DNA of 64,000 nucleotides from Caryophanales bacterium UBA4278 (lineage in GTDB: Bacteria > Bacillota_I > Bacilli_A > RFN20 > CAG-826): positions 1-64,000 of the forward strand of contig DGVS01000007.1 of assembly GCA_002395065.1 (NCBI GenBank). The letters run 5' to 3'. Positions 16,733 through 25,326 of the stretch are shown one piece after another. A program made the position numbers and the translations under genes. Under the pieces are notes generated by a model. The model did not search any database and was not told the DNA's origin. It was given only the letters and a program-made list of their open reading frames with translations. Numbering within the stretch: position 1 is the first letter of the stretch; each line of letters begins with the position of its first letter.

Positions 16733-17630
16733 GATAAAAGACTTTCTTGATCACCTTCAGTTTGACCATGGTTATTCTTTAAAAACTGTCGAATCATATG
16801 GAAGGGATATTGAACAGTTTTATAAACTCATTTTTGAACAAGGCGTTGATATAACCGATGTTGATGCCGGAATTATTCGTAACTACTTGTCTCAATTAAT
16901 GATGAACGGTATTTCAAAGCGTTCATGTCAAAGAAAAGTAGCTGCTTTGAGACATTATTATTCTTATTTGCTAAACAAAAACATCGTGGAAGATAATCCT
17001 TTTTTATACATTGATCCATTAAAGCAAGAAAAGCGCCTTCCAAGCGTTTTGTATTTGGAGCAAATCGAAGAAGTATTTAAAAGAAATAGAGAAAGAAACG
17101 ACACTTTAATGTGGCGGGATCAGGCCATTTTAGAACTTCTTTATGCAACGGGTGTTCGTGCTAGTGAATTTGTTAACATTCGAATCCGTGATGTTGATTT
17201 AAAGCAAAGAACCATTCGAATTATGGGCAAAGGAAGAAAGGAAAGAATGGTCGTTTTTTCTCAATCTAGCAAAGAGACATTAGAACACTATTTAGATGAT
17301 GTTCGTCCAGGAATTGCTGGTAAAAATCATTTAGAATTCAATAATGAATATTTATTTTTAAACGCCAGTGGAGAAAAACTAACTGTCCGTGGTTTGCAGT
17401 ATATTTTAGAAGATATCGAAAAGAAAATTGGCACAAATTATGGTCTTCACCCACACATCTTTCGTCACTCATTCGCAACCCACTTGCTTGAAGGTGGTGC
17501 AGACCTCCGAGTTATTCAAGAATTACTCGGGCACGAATCTTTGAATACAACACAGATTTATACACATGTTTCTGAAGAACAGATTTTAGACCAATTTCAC
17601 GCTCACCATCCTCGTGCTCATAAAAAATAA
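16722..17630 (+). CDS. xerC: Tyrosine recombinase XerC/CodV
   Basis: A protein of 302 residues: SAM-like N-terminal core-binding domain, then the catalytic domain with the first Arg in TGVRASEF, the HIFRHSFATHLLEGG box and LGHESLNTTQIYTHVS carrying the nucleophile tyrosine. XerC/XerD resolve chromosome dimers at dif. Position after topA-trmFO argues for the CodV/XerC branch; clpQ, clpY and codY, which follow in Bacillus, are absent. No dif site was recognised. Confidence 0.9.
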   Translation: MLSEIKDFLDHLQFDHGYSLKTVESYGRDIEQFYKLIFEQGVDITDVDAGIIRNYLSQLMMNGISKRSCQRKVAALRHYYSYLLNKNIVEDNPFLYIDPLKQEKRLPSVLYLEQIEEVFKRNRERNDTLMWRDQAILELLYATGVRASEFVNIRIRDVDLKQRTIRIMGKGRKERMVVFSQSSKETLEHYLDDVRPGIAGKNHLEFNNEYLFLNASGEKLTVRGLQYILEDIEKKIGTNYGLHPHIFRHSFATHLLEGGADLRVIQELLGHESLNTTQIYTHVSEEQILDQFHAHHPRAHKK

Positions 17631-17641
17631 TAAGATATTAT

Positions 17642-17670
17642 TTGTCTACTAATAAGCAGAGTGTTAGAAT
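17642..17670 (+). promoter_or_regulatory. Candidate rpsB promoter
   Basis: TTGTCT (17642-17647), 17-base spacer, TAGAAT (17665-17670). It overlaps the xerC terminator hairpin, which makes the assignment tentative. Confidence 0.4.
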
Positions 17671-17690
17671 AATCACACTCTTTTTATTTT
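17658..17690 (+). terminator. Terminator of the topA/trmFO-xerC region
   Basis: AGAGTGT (17658-17664) pairs with ACACTCT (17675-17681), followed by TTTTATTTT. Confidence 0.8.
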
Positions 17691-17699
17691 ATAGAAAGA

Positions 17700-17798
17700 G
17701 TAAATACGCACATCACGGATTCAACTTCCGAGTCTCTAGTCGCTCTAGGGGGAAGTTGTTCGAAATGATGGAGGCTTAAAACAAATGGAGGTTCTTAA
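17700..17798 (+). promoter_or_regulatory. Structured rpsB leader with tandem Shine-Dalgarno sites
   Basis: An eight-base stem, CAACTTCC (17722-17729) with GGAAGTTG (17751-17758), encloses a loop with two CTCTAG copies. Two near-identical ATGGAGG sites follow at 17768-17774 and 17785-17791; only the second is correctly spaced from the ATG at 17799. The layout suggests an autoregulatory leader for ribosomal protein S2, a control known in other bacteria. No family match was tested. Confidence 0.5.
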
Positions 17799-18875
17799 AT
17801 GAACGAAGAAAAGAAAGTTTCTGAAGCTGTTGAAGTAGCGGCTCCAGAAGAAAATGTCATGGAAATGGTCATGCACGATAAAGATGCCAAGATCATCACC
17901 ATGCGCAAACTACTTGAAGGTGGTGTTCACTATGGACACAACACCCGTAAATGGAACCCAAAAATGGGTAAATTCATCTACGGTGCTCGTAATGGTATTT
18001 ACCTCATCGACTTAAACAAGTCTCTTGTTAAAGCCGAAGAAGCTTACCTTGCTCTTAAGAGCATTGTTGACGAAAATGGTAAAGCATTATTCGTTGGTAT
18101 CAAGCCACAATGCAAAGCCATCGTTGAAGAACAAGCATTACGTTCTGGTTCCTTCTACATTACTAATCGTTGGTTAGGTGGAACACTTACAAACTTCAAA
18201 ACCATTCAATCACGTATCCGTCGCTTGAAAGAATTAGAAGCCATGGAACTTGATGGTAGTCTTGAAAAGTTACCAAAGAAAGAAGTCGCTCTTCTTAAGA
18301 AGGAAAAAGACAAACTATCTAAGAACTTAGAAGGTATCAAGGAAATGCGTAAGCTTCCAAACGCTGTCATCGTCTGTGATCCAGCCGTTGAACACACAGC
18401 TGTTGCTGAAGCTCGTAAATTACACATTCCAGTGTTTGGTTTAGCCGACACAACTTGTGACCCAGATGTCTTAGATTTCCCAATTCCAGCCAATGACGAT
18501 GCGACAAGATCCGTTTCCTTAATTATTGGATTACTTGCTGACGCCATCGTTGAATCAAAGGGCGGAATTACTGTCATTGCTTACACTAAAGATGAAGGCG
18601 AAGAAGTAACAATGAAAGACGCTGTCCGTCAAGCGGATAAAGAAAACGCCGAAAGAATTGCTGCCATTCGCAAAGCTCGTCAAGAAAAGCAAGAACGTAT
18701 GGAAAAATACCAAGCCATGAAGAAGGCTCAACGTGAAGAAGCTGCTAAAGCAGCTGCTGCTTCACAAGAAGCAAAAGCAGAAGAAAAACCAGCTGAAGCT
18801 GCAAAAGCTCCAGCCAAAAAAGCTCCAGCCAAAAAAGCCCCAAAAGCTGAAGAAAAACCAGCAGAAGGAAAATAA
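17799..18875 (+). CDS. rpsB: 30S ribosomal protein S2 with terminal extensions
   Basis: A protein of 358 residues, about 100 longer than usual S2. The core (about residues 35-260) has MRKLLEGGVHYGHNTRKWNPKM and FPIPANDDATRS. An acidic N-terminal extension of about 30 residues precedes it. The C-terminal tail from about residue 265 begins as a charged helix and ends with lysine/alanine/proline repeats of the KAPAKKAPAKKAP type. Such basic tails occur on S2 in some Mollicutes and relatives. It heads the rpsB-tsf-pyrH-frr operon and has a structured leader. Confidence 0.94.
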   Translation: MNEEKKVSEAVEVAAPEENVMEMVMHDKDAKIITMRKLLEGGVHYGHNTRKWNPKMGKFIYGARNGIYLIDLNKSLVKAEEAYLALKSIVDENGKALFVGIKPQCKAIVEEQALRSGSFYITNRWLGGTLTNFKTIQSRIRRLKELEAMELDGSLEKLPKKEVALLKKEKDKLSKNLEGIKEMRKLPNAVIVCDPAVEHTAVAEARKLHIPVFGLADTTCDPDVLDFPIPANDDATRSVSLIIGLLADAIVESKGGITVIAYTKDEGEEVTMKDAVRQADKENAERIAAIRKARQEKQERMEKYQAMKKAQREEAAKAAAASQEAKAEEKPAEAAKAPAKKAPAKKAPKAEEKPAEGK

Positions 18876-18877
18876 TT

Positions 18878-19744
18878 ATGGCAAGCATGATTGAACTAAT
18901 TAAAGAACTTCGTGAACGTACTGGCGCAGGCATGATGGACTGCAAGCACGCCCTTGAAGAAAGTAACTCCGATGTTGAAAAAGCTATCGACTGGTTACGT
19001 CAAAAGGGTATTGCTAAGGCCCAAGCCAAAGCATCACGTATTGCCGCTGAAGGTTTAGCTGAAGTTCAAGTTGCTGGCAATAAAGCCATCATCTGCGAAA
19101 TTAACTGCGAAACTGACTTCGTTTCTAAAGGTGAAAAATTCCATGCTTTAGTTCGCGAATCGGCCAAAGTTACTTTAGAAAAAGGCTGTGCTTCTTTAGA
19201 AGAAGCCAAAGAAGCTACCAAAGCTTTATTCACTGATGCGACTGTTTCAATGGGTGAAAAACTCGATTATCGTCGTTTTGAAATCGTTGAAAAGAAAGCT
19301 GGTGAAGGATTTGGTGCTTATATCCACATGGGTGGTAAAATTGCAACTTTAGTTGTCCTTGATAAAGAAGATCCTGAATTTGCAAAAGGATTAGCGATGC
19401 ATATTGCTGCAAATGCGCCAAAGTATATTGCTGAAGAAGACATTCCAGCAGAAGTGATTGCTCACGAAAAGGGAATTGCTTTAGAAAATATCAAAGCCGA
19501 TCCAAAGATGGCTGGTAAACCAGCCCAAATGCTTGAAGGTATCGTTAACGGAAAGGTGAAAAAACTTCTTGCTGAATCCGTTTTAGGTAGCCAAGCATAC
19601 TTACTCGATGGTGAAAAGAGCGTTGCTCAAGTAGCCAAAGAAAAAGGAATTAAGATTGTTAAATTCATTCGTTACTCTGTTGGTGAAGGAATTGAAAAAC
19701 GCAAAGATAACTTCGCTGAAGAAGTCATGAAGGAAATTAAGTAA
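18878..19744 (+). CDS. tsf: Elongation factor Ts
   Basis: A protein of 288 residues: N-terminal UBA-like helix domain (ELRERTGAGMMDCKHALEE), then the dimerisation core with EINCETDFVSKGEKF. It exchanges GDP for GTP on EF-Tu. It starts two bases after rpsB, and the site AAGGA lies within the last codons of rpsB. Confidence 0.96.
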   Translation: MASMIELIKELRERTGAGMMDCKHALEESNSDVEKAIDWLRQKGIAKAQAKASRIAAEGLAEVQVAGNKAIICEINCETDFVSKGEKFHALVRESAKVTLEKGCASLEEAKEATKALFTDATVSMGEKLDYRRFEIVEKKAGEGFGAYIHMGGKIATLVVLDKEDPEFAKGLAMHIAANAPKYIAEEDIPAEVIAHEKGIALENIKADPKMAGKPAQMLEGIVNGKVKKLLAESVLGSQAYLLDGEKSVAQVAKEKGIKIVKFIRYSVGEGIEKRKDNFAEEVMKEIK

Positions 19745-19763
19745 TCAATAAAGGAGCCAAAAG

Positions 19764-20477
19764 GTGTATAAACGAATTCTCATCAAATTATCTGGCGAAG
19801 CTCTTGCCGGAGACAAAAGTAATGGAATCCTTGACCCAGAGGCTCTTTTAAATATTTCCAAAGTCATTAAAGAAATTGCCCAAGCCGGCACCGAAGTTTG
19901 TGTCGTGATTGGGGCCGGAAATATTTGCCGTGGTTCGATCGTTGAGAAGTCTGGAATTGAACGTGTTACCGGAGATAAAATGGGAATGCTTGGAACGATT
20001 ATTAATTCGTTTGCTTTAGCTAATTCATTGCAAAATCTCCAGCAAAATGCGGTTGTTTTATCAGCCGTACCAATGGAAACGTTTACTCCAACTTTCTCCG
20101 AAGAACTGGCGGATAAGTATTTAAAAGAGAAGACTGTTGTCGTCTTTGGCGGAGGTACTGGAAAACCATTCTTTACAACCGATACTTGTGCCACTTTACG
20201 TGCTATTCAAGTTGGTTGTGATGCGATTTTAATCGCAAAGAATGGTGTCGATGGTATTTACAGCGATGATCCTCGCTACAACAAAGATGCCTACATGTTT
20301 AAGGAAATCACCTGCTCAGAAATCATTGCTAAAGATTTAAAAGTAATGGATTTAGCAGCAGTGGAAATGCTCAAGGATCAGAATATTGATGTTCGCGTAT
20401 TTAATATGCAAAACCCCGATAATTTCTTAAAGGTTGTGCGTAAAGAAGACGTTGGAACTACAATCAAGAGAGGATAA
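19764..20477 (+). CDS. pyrH: UMP kinase
   Basis: A protein of 237 residues, amino-acid-kinase fold, with KLSGEAL near the N-terminus, GAGNICRG and the C-terminal DVRVFNM block. It phosphorylates UMP to UDP. The GTG start at 19764 is supported by AAGGAG seven bases upstream and by homology. Position tsf-pyrH-frr is standard. Confidence 0.95.
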   Translation: MYKRILIKLSGEALAGDKSNGILDPEALLNISKVIKEIAQAGTEVCVVIGAGNICRGSIVEKSGIERVTGDKMGMLGTIINSFALANSLQNLQQNAVVLSAVPMETFTPTFSEELADKYLKEKTVVVFGGGTGKPFFTTDTCATLRAIQVGCDAILIAKNGVDGIYSDDPRYNKDAYMFKEITCSEIIAKDLKVMDLAAVEMLKDQNIDVRVFNMQNPDNFLKVVRKEDVGTTIKRG

Positions 20478-20481
20478 AAAG

Positions 20482-21027
20482 ATGGATGATATTACATTAG
20501 AATGTCAAAGCAGATTAGAGAAAACTGTTGAAGCCTTACGTGGCGAGTTAGTTCTCATTCGTACAGGCCGAGCCACACCAGCAATTCTTGACCGAGTCCA
20601 ATGTGACTATTATGGAGACAAAATTGCGGTGAACCAAATCTCCTCAATCACTGTTCCAGAACCACGTCAATTATTGATCAAACCTTATGACCGTAATGAT
20701 ATTAAATCCATTGTTGCTGGAATCGCTGCGGCTAACCTTGGTGTTAACCCTGTTAGCGAAGGTGATTGTATTCGACTTACTTTCCCACCATTAACTGAAG
20801 ACACACGTCGTGAGTTAGTGAAGAAAGCAAAAGCAACTGCAGAAAATAGCAAAGTTGCCGTGAGAAATGTCCGTCGTGAATATATTGACTTCGTCAAAGA
20901 AGCAGATGACATGACCGAAGATTATCAGAAACGTGTGCAAGATGAAATTCAAAAAGTCGTTGATGAAGCGATTTCTGAAATTGACAAAATTCTAGCGGAA
21001 AAAGAGAAGGATATTCTCTCAATCTAA
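20482..21027 (+). CDS. frr: Ribosome recycling factor
   Basis: A protein of 181 residues with RRF blocks LVLIRTGRATPAILD and VRNVRREYIDFVK. With EF-G it splits post-termination ribosomes. The ATG at 20482 follows the pyrH stop by four bases with AGAGG upstream; an in-frame start inside pyrH is not needed. Last gene before a strong terminator. Confidence 0.95.
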   Translation: MDDITLECQSRLEKTVEALRGELVLIRTGRATPAILDRVQCDYYGDKIAVNQISSITVPEPRQLLIKPYDRNDIKSIVAGIAAANLGVNPVSEGDCIRLTFPPLTEDTRRELVKKAKATAENSKVAVRNVRREYIDFVKEADDMTEDYQKRVQDEIQKVVDEAISEIDKILAEKEKDILSI

Positions 21028-21028
21028 T

Positions 21029-21056
21029 AAGGAGGCTAATTCCTCCTTTTCTTTTA
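21029..21056 (+). terminator. Terminator of the rpsB-frr operon
   Basis: AAGGAGG pairs with CCTCCTT around a CTAATT loop, followed by T-rich sequence. Confidence 0.88.
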
Positions 21057-21098
21057 GAACTTTTTCAATTCTTTATTTATTGTGCTTTCGTATGCGTA

Positions 21099-21104
21099 TA
21101 TAAT
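21099..21104 (+). promoter_or_regulatory. -10 box of the uppS-polC operon, predicted leaderless
   Basis: TATAAT ends seven bases before the uppS ATG at 21112. The region upstream is T-rich with only a weak -35 (TTATTG at 21077-21082). There is no Shine-Dalgarno. Confidence 0.65.
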
Positions 21105-21111
21105 ATGAAGC

Positions 21112-21846
21112 ATGAAACGTGAAATCGAACTGAATAAACCAATTACCCACATTGCTTTCATTATGGATGGTAATGGACGTTGGGCTAAAGCACGTGGCTT
21201 ACCACGAACCTTAGGCCACAAAGAAGCAATGAATCGAATTATTGAGGTTTTCGAACATTGCAAAGACTATAACATCAAGGTTTTTTCGTTCTATGCTTTC
21301 TCGACTGAAAACTGGAAAAGACCAAAGAGAGAAATTTCTCAATTGTTTAAATATCTAGAAATTTTCTTTAAAAAAGAAATTGATCATTTAATGAGAGATG
21401 GAGTTCGTATTGTTCTTTCTGGAGATCTTTCACGTCTTCCAGAAAAAACTCAAAAAACTTGCTATAAATCAATGGATATGACCAAAGATAATGACAAGTA
21501 TGTTATGAACATTTGTCTTAACTATGGTGGCAAAGAAGAAATTACTCGAGCGGCAAAACAAATTGCCCAAGAGGTTAAAGAAGGCTCATTAAATATTGAA
21601 GATATCAATGAACAGGTCTTCGAAAATCATTTATATACAAAAGGTTTACCAAATGTTGACCTTCTGATTCGCACCTCAGGCGAAGAAAGAACAAGTAACT
21701 TCCTCCCATGGCAATTAGCTTATGCTGAATTTGTTTTCACTAAAGTTCATTGGCCAGACTTTAAGCGTGAGGCTTTTGTTGATTGTTTAAAAGAATACAA
21801 CAATCGTAACAGACGTTTCGGAGGTTTAGATGATGGAAAAAAATAA
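21112..21846 (+). CDS. uppS: Undecaprenyl diphosphate synthase
   Basis: A protein of 244 residues with the cis-prenyltransferase motif HIAFIMDGNGRWAKARGLPR near the N-terminus and LIRTSGEERTSNFLPWQ near the C-terminus. It makes the C55 lipid carrier for cell-wall and surface glycan synthesis, so some envelope polymer is likely made. First gene of a six-gene overlapping run to polC. Confidence 0.95.
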   Translation: MKREIELNKPITHIAFIMDGNGRWAKARGLPRTLGHKEAMNRIIEVFEHCKDYNIKVFSFYAFSTENWKRPKREISQLFKYLEIFFKKEIDHLMRDGVRIVLSGDLSRLPEKTQKTCYKSMDMTKDNDKYVMNICLNYGGKEEITRAAKQIAQEVKEGSLNIEDINEQVFENHLYTKGLPNVDLLIRTSGEERTSNFLPWQLAYAEFVFTKVHWPDFKREAFVDCLKEYNNRNRRFGGLDDGKK

Positions 21847-22837
21847 ACTCAGCCCTGAGCAAAAACATTCGATTAAGATTAGAACACTGACAGGAGTAGC
21901 TTTAGTTGCTTTGCTTGTTCCAGCTATGATTTTTGGAAGCATCTATTTTGTTGCTCTTTCTGTTTTAATTGCTGTTTGTTTTGCCTACGAAAGTGTTCAT
22001 ATTACTAATCTAAAAGGAAAAACTCGAACCGTCACATTTGTGGTGGTAATTATCTTATTAATTGCTACTTGTTACTATGTAATTCTTCGAAATTATATTG
22101 ATGCCGTACGTGCACATGAACGCATTGATTTTGCAAACTTCTTCACAGTTAACTTCTCCGAATTAAAACTATCGGAAATGCTTCTTTTGACGACAGCTGC
22201 AGTTTTATTTGTCATGTGTTTCTTTAGTCGTGAATTTACGATTCGTTACGTCTTCTATTTCTTTTCAATGATTGTTATTTTGAGTTTAGGAATTCAGGCG
22301 TTGTTATATTTGCGATTTGCTCCATTCACAATGTTTGGTTCAATAGGAACTATGATTACCGAAGATAGTTTTGTCTACGGACAATCATTATTGTTAATTG
22401 TCTACGTTATTGTTGGCGTATGTGCCAATGATATTGGTGCCTTCTTTGTTGGCTTAATCTTTGGCAAACACAAAATGGCTCCAGAAATTTCCCCAAAGAA
22501 AACTTGGGAAGGAGCAATTGGTGGTATCGTGATTTCGTTCGCCATCACATTTGCTTTTGCCATGATTATGGGTGGAGTTGGAATTCCAATTCTTCCTCAA
22601 CTCGATTTAAACCACTGGTATTGGGTAATGATTATTTCTTTACTTATCCCATTCTTCGGAGATATCGGAGACTTCTTCTTCTCTTCTATTAAGAGAAGTT
22701 TTGGAGTAAAAGATTTCTCCGCTATTCTTCCAGGACACGGTGGTGTTCTTGATCGTCTTGATTCATTAATTTTTGCTAGTGGTCTAGTTAGTGGCTTACT
22801 AGTTTTTATGGAAATGATAGAAAAGTTTACAGTATGA
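21833..22837 (+). CDS. cdsA: Phosphatidate cytidylyltransferase
   Basis: A membrane protein of 334 residues with about eight hydrophobic segments and the CdsA signature at its C-terminal end (GDIGDFFFSSIKR, then LPGHGGVLDRLDSL). It makes CDP-diacylglycerol for phospholipids. Two ATGs (21830, 21833) are possible; GGAGG at 21820-21824 fits 21833 best. Overlaps uppS. The hydrophilic N-terminal tail and the charged loop near residues 90-100 are ordinary. Confidence 0.94.
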   Translation: MEKNKLSPEQKHSIKIRTLTGVALVALLVPAMIFGSIYFVALSVLIAVCFAYESVHITNLKGKTRTVTFVVVIILLIATCYYVILRNYIDAVRAHERIDFANFFTVNFSELKLSEMLLLTTAAVLFVMCFFSREFTIRYVFYFFSMIVILSLGIQALLYLRFAPFTMFGSIGTMITEDSFVYGQSLLLIVYVIVGVCANDIGAFFVGLIFGKHKMAPEISPKKTWEGAIGGIVISFAITFAFAMIMGGVGIPILPQLDLNHWYWVMIISLLIPFFGDIGDFFFSSIKRSFGVKDFSAILPGHGGVLDRLDSLIFASGLVSGLLVFMEMIEKFTV

Positions 22838-23964
22838 AAAAAGTACTTTTGTTAGGAGCTTCAGGATCAATCGGTTCTCAGACTCTGGATATTATTCGAC
22901 AGTATTCAAATGAGTTTGAACTTGTTGGTTTTTCTGTTGGCAAAAACCTAGCAAAAGCAAAAGAAATCTTAAACGAATTTAAAACAGTAAAATTCGCATA
23001 TATTACCGGCAAATCACCAGCAAACGAACTCAAAAATGAGTTTAAAAATGTTTCTGTTTTTTCAGGTAAATGTGGATTAAAAAGAATTATTAAGAAAACT
23101 GATTTTGACCTTTGTGTTGATGCTTTGGTTGGCTTTGTTGGATTAGAACCAGCGATTAATGTTTTAAGGAAAAATAAGATTCTTTGCTTAGCTAACAAAG
23201 AAGCACTAGTTGCTGGGGGAACAATCATCAACAAACTTCTTGATGAAGGAAAAGGTAAACTTTATCCAATTGATTCGGAACATGTCGCTTTGGCTAAATG
23301 TTTGTCTAAATGCGATATCAAGGATGTGAAGAGTCTAATCATTACCGCAAGTGGTGGAGCTCTAAGAAATGTCGAGATTTCTAAACTTGCCGAGCAAACT
23401 CCAGAAGATGCATTGTGTCATCCAACATGGAAGATGGGCGCAAAAATCACGATTGATTGCGCCACAATGATGAATAAAGGTTTTGAAATTATTGAAGCTT
23501 ATTATTTGTATCATTTTCCGCTCAACAAAATACGTGTTCAGATGCACGATGAATCTTTGATTCACTCAGCAGTCGAACTTAATGATGGAACACTGATTGT
23601 TGATTATGGAAAACCGGATATGCATGAGCCAATTAAATGGGCCATGTTTGAAGGAAAGAGTGAATATAAAGTATACAAAGTTAAATCTCTTGAAGAATTC
23701 AAAGATTGTCATTTCCACGACTATGATTACAAACGATATCCATGCACAGAAATTGCTAAACAAGCTTTGCTTGAAGGTGCATCAAAGATGATTGCTTTAA
23801 ATGCCGCAAATGAAACAGCTGTATATCGTTTTTTAAATCATGAAATCGGTTATTTAGATATTGCGAAATTTGTTGGCCAAAAAGTGGCGAAACAAAAATT
23901 AATTCGAAATCCATCGCTTTGTCAAATTAAGCGAATCGACAAAAGAGCTAGAAAGGTGAACTAA
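22834..23964 (+). CDS. dxr: 1-deoxy-D-xylulose 5-phosphate reductoisomerase
   Basis: A protein of 376 residues with the NADPH-binding GASGSIGSQTLD motif near residue 7, the ANKEALVAGG block, DSEHVA and the metal/substrate region ITASGGALRN. It catalyses the first committed step of the MEP isoprenoid pathway, supplying UppS two genes upstream. Overlaps cdsA by four bases and rseP by one. Confidence 0.95.
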   Translation: MKKVLLLGASGSIGSQTLDIIRQYSNEFELVGFSVGKNLAKAKEILNEFKTVKFAYITGKSPANELKNEFKNVSVFSGKCGLKRIIKKTDFDLCVDALVGFVGLEPAINVLRKNKILCLANKEALVAGGTIINKLLDEGKGKLYPIDSEHVALAKCLSKCDIKDVKSLIITASGGALRNVEISKLAEQTPEDALCHPTWKMGAKITIDCATMMNKGFEIIEAYYLYHFPLNKIRVQMHDESLIHSAVELNDGTLIVDYGKPDMHEPIKWAMFEGKSEYKVYKVKSLEEFKDCHFHDYDYKRYPCTEIAKQALLEGASKMIALNAANETAVYRFLNHEIGYLDIAKFVGQKVAKQKLIRNPSLCQIKRIDKRARKVN

Positions 23965-25322
23965 TGAGTGCGTTAGATTGGATTGTTGCTGTTGTCTTGT
24001 TTGTCATCGCGTTAAGCGCGCTGATTACAATTCATGAACTTGGCCATTTCTCAATGGTAAAGCTTTTCAACGTCTATTGCCAGGAATTTTCTATTGGTTT
24101 TGGACCAGCTCTAATTCATAAACGCAAAAAAGGAAAAGAAACATACTTCTCTTTAAGAGCCATTCCTTTTGGTGGTTATGTTTCAATGTATGGAGAAGGA
24201 ATGGAACTGGAACCTGGTACAGTTATTCCAGAAGAAAGATCCCTCGAAGGCATTAAAAAATGGAAGAAGTGTATCATTCTTGTCGCTGGTGTTGTTTTAA
24301 ATGCAATTTTAGCATTTGTTTTAATTGCTATTTCTAACCTCGCATTTCCAAGAATTGTCACAACAAAGTATGCCTCAATCACTCAAGATAGTGTTGCCGC
24401 TTCTACTTTAAAAGATGATGACTTTATGGTCTCACATCATAAGAGCTACATTTCTTACGAATACACTGATAACGAAAAAATCATCCATGCCGGTCAATTC
24501 TATATGGTCGATAACACTGCGGAAATTGAGTCGAATAAGTATGTGATTTGCTATGCTCCAACTGGAACAAAGCATTACACAAAATTTACTGAAGGAATGT
24601 TAATTTATCCAGCAATTGCTGGTCAAAATATTGCAACTGATAATGGAGATGGAACTTATACAGTTCACATTAAATCTCTTTATGATGCATACATGAAAGT
24701 TGATGGTGGAATTGAGCAAGAAGGCCTTTACGCTAACTTCACCGAAAAAGCATATCAACCATTTGAAGGTGTTAGTTTTGAAGCACACCTTAAATTTGCT
24801 CGATATAACGAATCAACAAAGAAATATGATGAAGTTCTGTTTAACCCAACCATCAAAGCCGTGAAGAGCGGAGATAAGTATGTTTGGGATGATATTGGAC
24901 TTTCTTTTAAAACAATGGATGATAAGGATTGGACCTTTGGCGATAAATGGAAACAAACATTTAAAGATTATGGATCAGCTTCCGTTGCTGTTTTTAAAGG
25001 TTTAGGAACACTCTTTACTGGTGGTATTAAAAATATGTCTGGCATCGTTGGTATCTTTGATATGACAGCCAACATTTATGGTTCTTACACCTTTGCCACC
25101 TATCTTTATTTCTGGGGTCTAATTAGCGTTAACCTTGCTATCTTTAACTTGTTACCATTCCCTGGATTAGACGGTTTTGCTCTATTAATTACAATTATTG
25201 AAGCAATTACTAGAAAGAAAGTTCCAACAAAGGTTAAAGGCATCATGTCAGCAATTGGATTAGTACTCTTATTTGCTTTAATGATTACGATTGTTGTTCT
25301 AGACATAATCAAGCTGGTGTAA
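23964..25322 (+). CDS. rseP: Site-2 intramembrane metalloprotease RseP/RasP, atypical middle region
   Basis: A protein of 452 residues with zinc motif HELGH (His24-His28) in the first membrane helix and the second metal motif NLLPFPGLDG in the C-terminal membrane region. The position between dxr and polC matches RasP. The part between the membrane halves (about residues 135-330) is long and shows no recognisable PDZ glycine motifs; it reads as a soluble beta-rich domain. Family members cleave anti-sigma factors and signal-peptide remnants. Confidence 0.88.
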   Translation: MSALDWIVAVVLFVIALSALITIHELGHFSMVKLFNVYCQEFSIGFGPALIHKRKKGKETYFSLRAIPFGGYVSMYGEGMELEPGTVIPEERSLEGIKKWKKCIILVAGVVLNAILAFVLIAISNLAFPRIVTTKYASITQDSVAASTLKDDDFMVSHHKSYISYEYTDNEKIIHAGQFYMVDNTAEIESNKYVICYAPTGTKHYTKFTEGMLIYPAIAGQNIATDNGDGTYTVHIKSLYDAYMKVDGGIEQEGLYANFTEKAYQPFEGVSFEAHLKFARYNESTKKYDEVLFNPTIKAVKSGDKYVWDDIGLSFKTMDDKDWTFGDKWKQTFKDYGSASVAVFKGLGTLFTGGIKNMSGIVGIFDMTANIYGSYTFATYLYFWGLISVNLAIFNLLPFPGLDGFALLITIIEAITRKKVPTKVKGIMSAIGLVLLFALMITIVVLDIIKLV

Positions 25323-25326
25323 ATGT

